DNA of 64,000 bases from Alphaproteobacteria bacterium (GTDB lineage Bacteria > Pseudomonadota > Alphaproteobacteria > UBA9219): positions 186,001 through 250,000 of the forward strand of contig JAQVBU010000001.1 of NCBI GenBank assembly GCA_028690155.1, in the 5' to 3' direction. How positions within the stretch are numbered: the first letter of the stretch is position 1; each line of letters starts with the position of its first letter. Shown here piece by piece: positions 60,970-64,000 of the stretch. The notes beneath the pieces were generated by a model, which was given only the letters and a program-made list of their open reading frames with translations, had not been told where the DNA came from and made no database searches. Made by a program: the position numbers and the translations under genes.

Positions 60970-62379
60970 ATGGTTGAGTGGAAACGTTTCTGCGCTTCAA
61001 CGCTTGTTTGGAGTTCGGTTTTTTTATCCGGATGTGTCGCGGGACCCGATTTTTCACCGCCTCCATCTCCGGACATTTCGGCTTATGGCTACGACGCTTT
61101 GCCCGGCATGGCCGCCCGCGGGTCGACGTCTTTAGCGGCGGGCGAGGACATTCCCGCCCAGTGGTGGACCCTTTTTCACTCTAAGACCCTGAATGCGCTG
61201 ATCGACCGCGCTGTTCGGGAGAACCCCGATCTGGCTTCGGCAGAGGTGGCTTTGCGTCGCGCGCGGACCAATGTTTCTTTAGGGGAAGCGGCCTTTATTC
61301 CAACCTTGAGTGGAAGCGTTTCGTCGTCATCCTCGCCGTCCGTGCCGCTTTATACGCTGCGCGACGCATCGGTCGCTGTATCGTACTCCCTTGACACATG
61401 GGGCGGCGTGCATCGATCGGTCGAATCGTTAAAGAAGAAAGTCAAGGATGCGCATTTCCTTCGCGACGCGGCATGCCTGATGTTGACCGGCAATGTGGTT
61501 ACGCAGACCGCTACCGAGGCGTCCCTGCAAGCCCAAATTGCGGCCGCGCGCGAAATTGTGGCCGCGCGCGAAAAACTTTTGGGGCTCGCCCTGTTGCGCT
61601 TGAAGACAGGCGCTTTCCCCCAAAGCGCCGTTACGGATTCGCGCGCTTCCTTGGAGAAGGCGCGTGCGGCCTTAACCGGATTACAACATAGGCTTGTCGT
61701 CACGCGCCATGCGTTGTCGGCGTTGACGGGGCGGTCCTTGGAGAAAACGATTGGCCCGACCTTTTGGTTGAAGGATGAAGCTTCCCCCAAAAGCATTCCT
61801 TCGTCTTTGCCGTCCGAGCTTGTCGCTCAAAGGCCCGATGTGCGCGCGGCCCGCGCCGCGGTGGAAGAGACGGGCGCTATTCTCGGCGCGGCCGATGTGG
61901 CGACGTTGCCGTCGTTTGTTTTGACCGCCGAGACGGGGTCGGTGGAATCCCTTCTGAAGAAAGCGGATGAGCCGGAAAGCGGAATTTGGAATCAAAAAGG
62001 AAGTTTGGCGAAAACGCTTCTAGGGCCTGGCCACACGACCGGGCGAAATCTTGCGGCGTGGGACGCTTTCGACCGCGCGGCGCGTCGATACCGGAAAACG
62101 GTTTTATCCGCGCTGCAAGAGGTTGCGGATACGCTTCATGCCTTGAAAGTTGATGACCAAACGTTGGAAACGCGTCAAACCGCGCGTCGCGCCGCCGAGG
62201 AGGCGTTGAGAGAGGCCCAAACCCGTTTCGATACAAGCGCCGTCGGGTGGGAGACGCTGCTTGCGGCAAAACAGACCATGCAAAAGGCGCGGGCGGACGA
62301 ATCGTCGGCTTTGGCCCAGCGGTATGCCGATACAGCGGCTCTTTTTGTGGCTCTTGGCGGGGGATGGTGGAGCCGATAA
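60970..62379 (+). CDS. TolC/NodT-family outer-membrane efflux lipoprotein
   Basis: This 469-residue protein has a lipoprotein signal with LSGC (Cys22). The mature part has two related OEP repeats with long helices: WWTLFHSKTLNALIDRAVRENPDLASAE and VAQRPDVRAARAAVEETGA, typical of NodT/OprM factors. It forms the outer-membrane channel of a tripartite efflux pump. No inner-membrane pump or adaptor gene lies in the window, so it may serve a pump encoded elsewhere. Confidence 0.9.
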   Translation: MVEWKRFCASTLVWSSVFLSGCVAGPDFSPPPSPDISAYGYDALPGMAARGSTSLAAGEDIPAQWWTLFHSKTLNALIDRAVRENPDLASAEVALRRARTNVSLGEAAFIPTLSGSVSSSSSPSVPLYTLRDASVAVSYSLDTWGGVHRSVESLKKKVKDAHFLRDAACLMLTGNVVTQTATEASLQAQIAAAREIVAAREKLLGLALLRLKTGAFPQSAVTDSRASLEKARAALTGLQHRLVVTRHALSALTGRSLEKTIGPTFWLKDEASPKSIPSSLPSELVAQRPDVRAARAAVEETGAILGAADVATLPSFVLTAETGSVESLLKKADEPESGIWNQKGSLAKTLLGPGHTTGRNLAAWDAFDRAARRYRKTVLSALQEVADTLHALKVDDQTLETRQTARRAAEEALREAQTRFDTSAVGWETLLAAKQTMQKARADESSALAQRYADTAALFVALGGGWWSR

Positions 62380-62647
62380 CCGCCGACGTCGCCCCTGCTT
62401 TCCCCAAACCCCTTACCGAGCGAAAAACGGGCGCTTGGGGTGCTCCCCAAAGGCAAGGGTTAACAAAGTGGTAATATTGACAAGCTGTTTTGCGCACAAA
62501 ATCAAGGGGTGTTTTCTCCGAGGCTTCATCCTAACACACTGAAAACTCAAAACTTTTTCAAAAACCTTCACGAATATTTAACATTTTAGATAAATAATAG
62601 AAACATTCGAGGAGCTTTTTAGAAAAATATTTTTATGGAGAAAAAAG

Positions 62648-62875
62648 ATGTTTCTTTCTCGCTCAAGCATAGATGTTTTGAAGGACCTTATCGAAAACCG
62701 CCTCGCGATCATGAGCATCGGCGATCAGGACGATTTGCGTGAAAAGCTGACGTTGAAGCGGGCGTTGATCGAACTTCAAAACAACGGAGAAATTCCAGCC
62801 CATATTCTTGGTGACTTTGCTGATATTCCACGTCGTGGTCGCCGCCGTAAAGTCGGCTTGCTGCAAAGCGCTTAG
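62648..62875 (+). CDS. Small hypothetical protein
   Basis: This 75-residue protein has an N-terminal helical part (SSIDVLKDLIENRLAIMSIGDQDDLREKLTLKRALIELQNNGEIP) and a basic end (PRRGRRRKVG). A GGAG site precedes the ATG. The AT-rich region upstream (62380-62647) probably holds its promoter. The function is unknown; the charged tail could bind nucleic acid. Confidence 0.6.
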   Translation: MFLSRSSIDVLKDLIENRLAIMSIGDQDDLREKLTLKRALIELQNNGEIPAHILGDFADIPRRGRRRKVGLLQSA

Positions 62876-63070
62876 GATTAAGTCCACGTGAGGGCCCCCG
62901 TGGGTGGGAGAGGCCTTTGCGGGTGCTCCTTAAAAAAGGCGAAAGGCACAGGCGGCGAGGGCGTTTTAGGGCTGACGTTTCATACATTGAGTGATACACT
63001 CGCCTTCCAAGGTGCGCGCCGCTTTAAGCGCCGCGTGCTTCCCTCGATCCTGTTGAGCCCCTTGTTTCCT

Positions 63071-63841
63071 ATGAAAAAAGCCATCCTTTTTTTGTTGCCC
63101 TGCGTCGTGGCCTTCGCGGCCGCGCCGACGTTGGCCGCAAGCCCGACGGCGAACGAACTTCGCCTTTCCTCTCAAGAAGAAGAACTTCGCGCCCTCAACG
63201 GTCGGCTCGAGGAGATGGAGTTCTCGATTCACAAGTTGGATACGGCGATGCAGCGTCTTCAGAGCGACGTTGAGCAGCGTTTAAAGAAGATCGAGGCCCA
63301 AATTGAAACGACGACGCCTCTCGAAAAAGGCGCGGCGGAGGGCAAGACGGAAGGGACGCTAGGCGTCCTTAAGCTGCGTGACGGGAAGGTGACCGACTCT
63401 GTGAACCAGCCCAGCGCGCCGTCTCTTCCGCCGGTTTCCGAAGGCTATGGCCTAACGCCTCAAGAACAATATGAGCGGGCGTTTAATTTCCTTCGTGAGG
63501 CTAACTATAAAGAGGCGCAGGACGCATTCCGGGCTTTTATTGATAAAAACCCGAACGACAAACTTCTGGATAACGCCAAGTATTGGTACGCCGAAACGCT
63601 TTACGTGCGCGCCCGGTTTGAAGAGGCGGCCGTGGCTTTTGCGGACGCCTATCAACAAAACCCTAAAGGAGCCAAGGCGCCGGACAGCTTGTTGAAGCTT
63701 GGGATGTCGCTGGAGGCTTTGAAGAAAACGGGGGACGCGTGCGTAACCTTCAATGAATTGAAGAACAAGTATCCCAATGCCTCGCCCACCATTAAAACCC
63801 GGGCAAGGGAAGAGCGCGCGAAGCTGAAATGTCCGAACTAG
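63071..63841 (+). CDS. cpoB: Tol-Pal system protein CpoB/YbgF
   Basis: This 256-residue periplasmic protein has a signal peptide (about residues 1-23, cut after TLAA), a coiled coil (residues 33-77, EEELRALNGRLEEMEFSIHK) and C-terminal TPR repeats (LTPQEQYERAFNFLREANYKEA; DNAKYWYAETLY). CpoB coordinates peptidoglycan synthesis and outer-membrane constriction with Tol-Pal. The start at 63071 gives a proper signal peptide. The stop overlaps the tilS start by 13 bases. Pal and TolB are not in the window. Confidence 0.93.
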   Translation: MKKAILFLLPCVVAFAAAPTLAASPTANELRLSSQEEELRALNGRLEEMEFSIHKLDTAMQRLQSDVEQRLKKIEAQIETTTPLEKGAAEGKTEGTLGVLKLRDGKVTDSVNQPSAPSLPPVSEGYGLTPQEQYERAFNFLREANYKEAQDAFRAFIDKNPNDKLLDNAKYWYAETLYVRARFEEAAVAFADAYQQNPKGAKAPDSLLKLGMSLEALKKTGDACVTFNELKNKYPNASPTIKTRAREERAKLKCPN

Positions 63842-64000
63842 CGTTGGCGGCGGAGGATTTTGCGCGCCTGATGGAGTCCTTTGACTCGGTCGCGCCGCGC
63901 GTGGCTTTGGCCGTGTCCGGCGGCCCCGACAGCATGGCCTTGGCTTTTTGCGCGCAACGATGGAGAAAGAGTTCCTGCGTGGCGTTGATTGTCGAACACG
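63829..64000 (+). CDS. tilS: tRNA(Ile)-lysidine synthetase, N-terminal part (cut by window end)
   Basis: The first 57 codons contain the PP-loop motif VSGGPDSMALA used for ATP binding in TilS, followed by a strand VALIVEH. TilS converts C34 of tRNA-Ile(CAU) to lysidine. The cpoB-tilS order is typical of alphaproteobacteria, where ftsH often follows. The ATG at 63829 overlaps the cpoB stop; the rest of the gene lies beyond the window. Confidence 0.9.
   Translation, partial: MSELALAAEDFARLMESFDSVAPRVALAVSGGPDSMALAFCAQRWRKSSCVALIVEH

Overview
The window looks like the chromosome of an alphaproteobacterium. Evidence: the tail genes follow the order of alphaproteobacterial gene transfer agents, cpoB is followed by tilS, a long hibernation factor is followed by ptsN, and tsaD, clpA and metG are of proteobacterial type. 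The order or genus cannot be fixed from sequence alone. Base composition changes along the window. Roughly 9.7-29.5 kb is visibly more AT-rich than the GC-rich core genes right of about 36 kb.

Region 1 (1-9.4 kb) is the late end of a prophage: DUF2460 (last codons only), DUF2163, NlpC/P60 peptidase and tail hub, then distal tail proteins, a small membrane protein, a peptidoglycan hydrolase and a nested Rz/Rz1 spanin pair. A reverse-strand gene with winged-helix and PD-(D/E)XK features sits among the lysis genes as probable cargo. An IS3-family transposase remnant starts exactly where the prophage ends.

Region 2 (9.8-22.6 kb) is the most interesting part. A tryptophanyl-tRNA synthetase gene and a tRNA-Trp(CCA) gene stand beside a biosynthetic-type cluster. 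The cluster encodes an unrecognised 351-residue protein, an Asp/Glu racemase-family protein, a radical SAM-SPASM enzyme, an aminoacyl-tRNA deacylase-like protein, a class III aminotransferase, a fatty-acyl-AMP-ligase-like enzyme, a crotonyl-CoA carboxylase/reductase-like enzyme, an SDR, a luciferase-like oxidoreductase and a lysine-2,3-aminomutase-like radical SAM enzyme that seems to lack the lysine-binding aspartates. No PKS, NRPS or carrier protein is visible. I infer a small amino-acid-derived metabolite, either built from aminoacyl-tRNA or targeting TrpRS with the extra trpS as immunity. This is a hypothesis.

Region 3 (22.7-28.6 kb) holds small phage-like or island genes, two HTH regulators, an operon joining an XRE regulator to a DUF2156-like acyltransferase, and an AlpA-like DNA-binding protein. 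A repeated TTTGCCCAAA-type motif lies upstream of both transcription units. Region 4 (28.6-35.9 kb) is accessory: hypothetical genes, a flavin reductase-like protein, an M48 peptidase, two tandem paralogues, a fragment of an outer-membrane protein gene and two copies of a large hairpin element.

Region 5 (36-64 kb) is mostly core: an HDAC-like deacetylase overlapping a double GNAT protein, a DUF3142 pair, metG, nucleotide-sugar genes (UDP-glucose dehydrogenase, UDP-glucuronate epimerase-like, mannose-1-phosphate guanylyltransferase), hpf-ptsN, tsaD, clpA, an unusual kinase-esterase fusion, an arsR/permease/CDF/thioredoxin operon, a zeta-toxin-like pair, tRNA-Leu(GAG), a glycerophosphodiesterase, a TolC-like lipoprotein, cpoB and the start of tilS.
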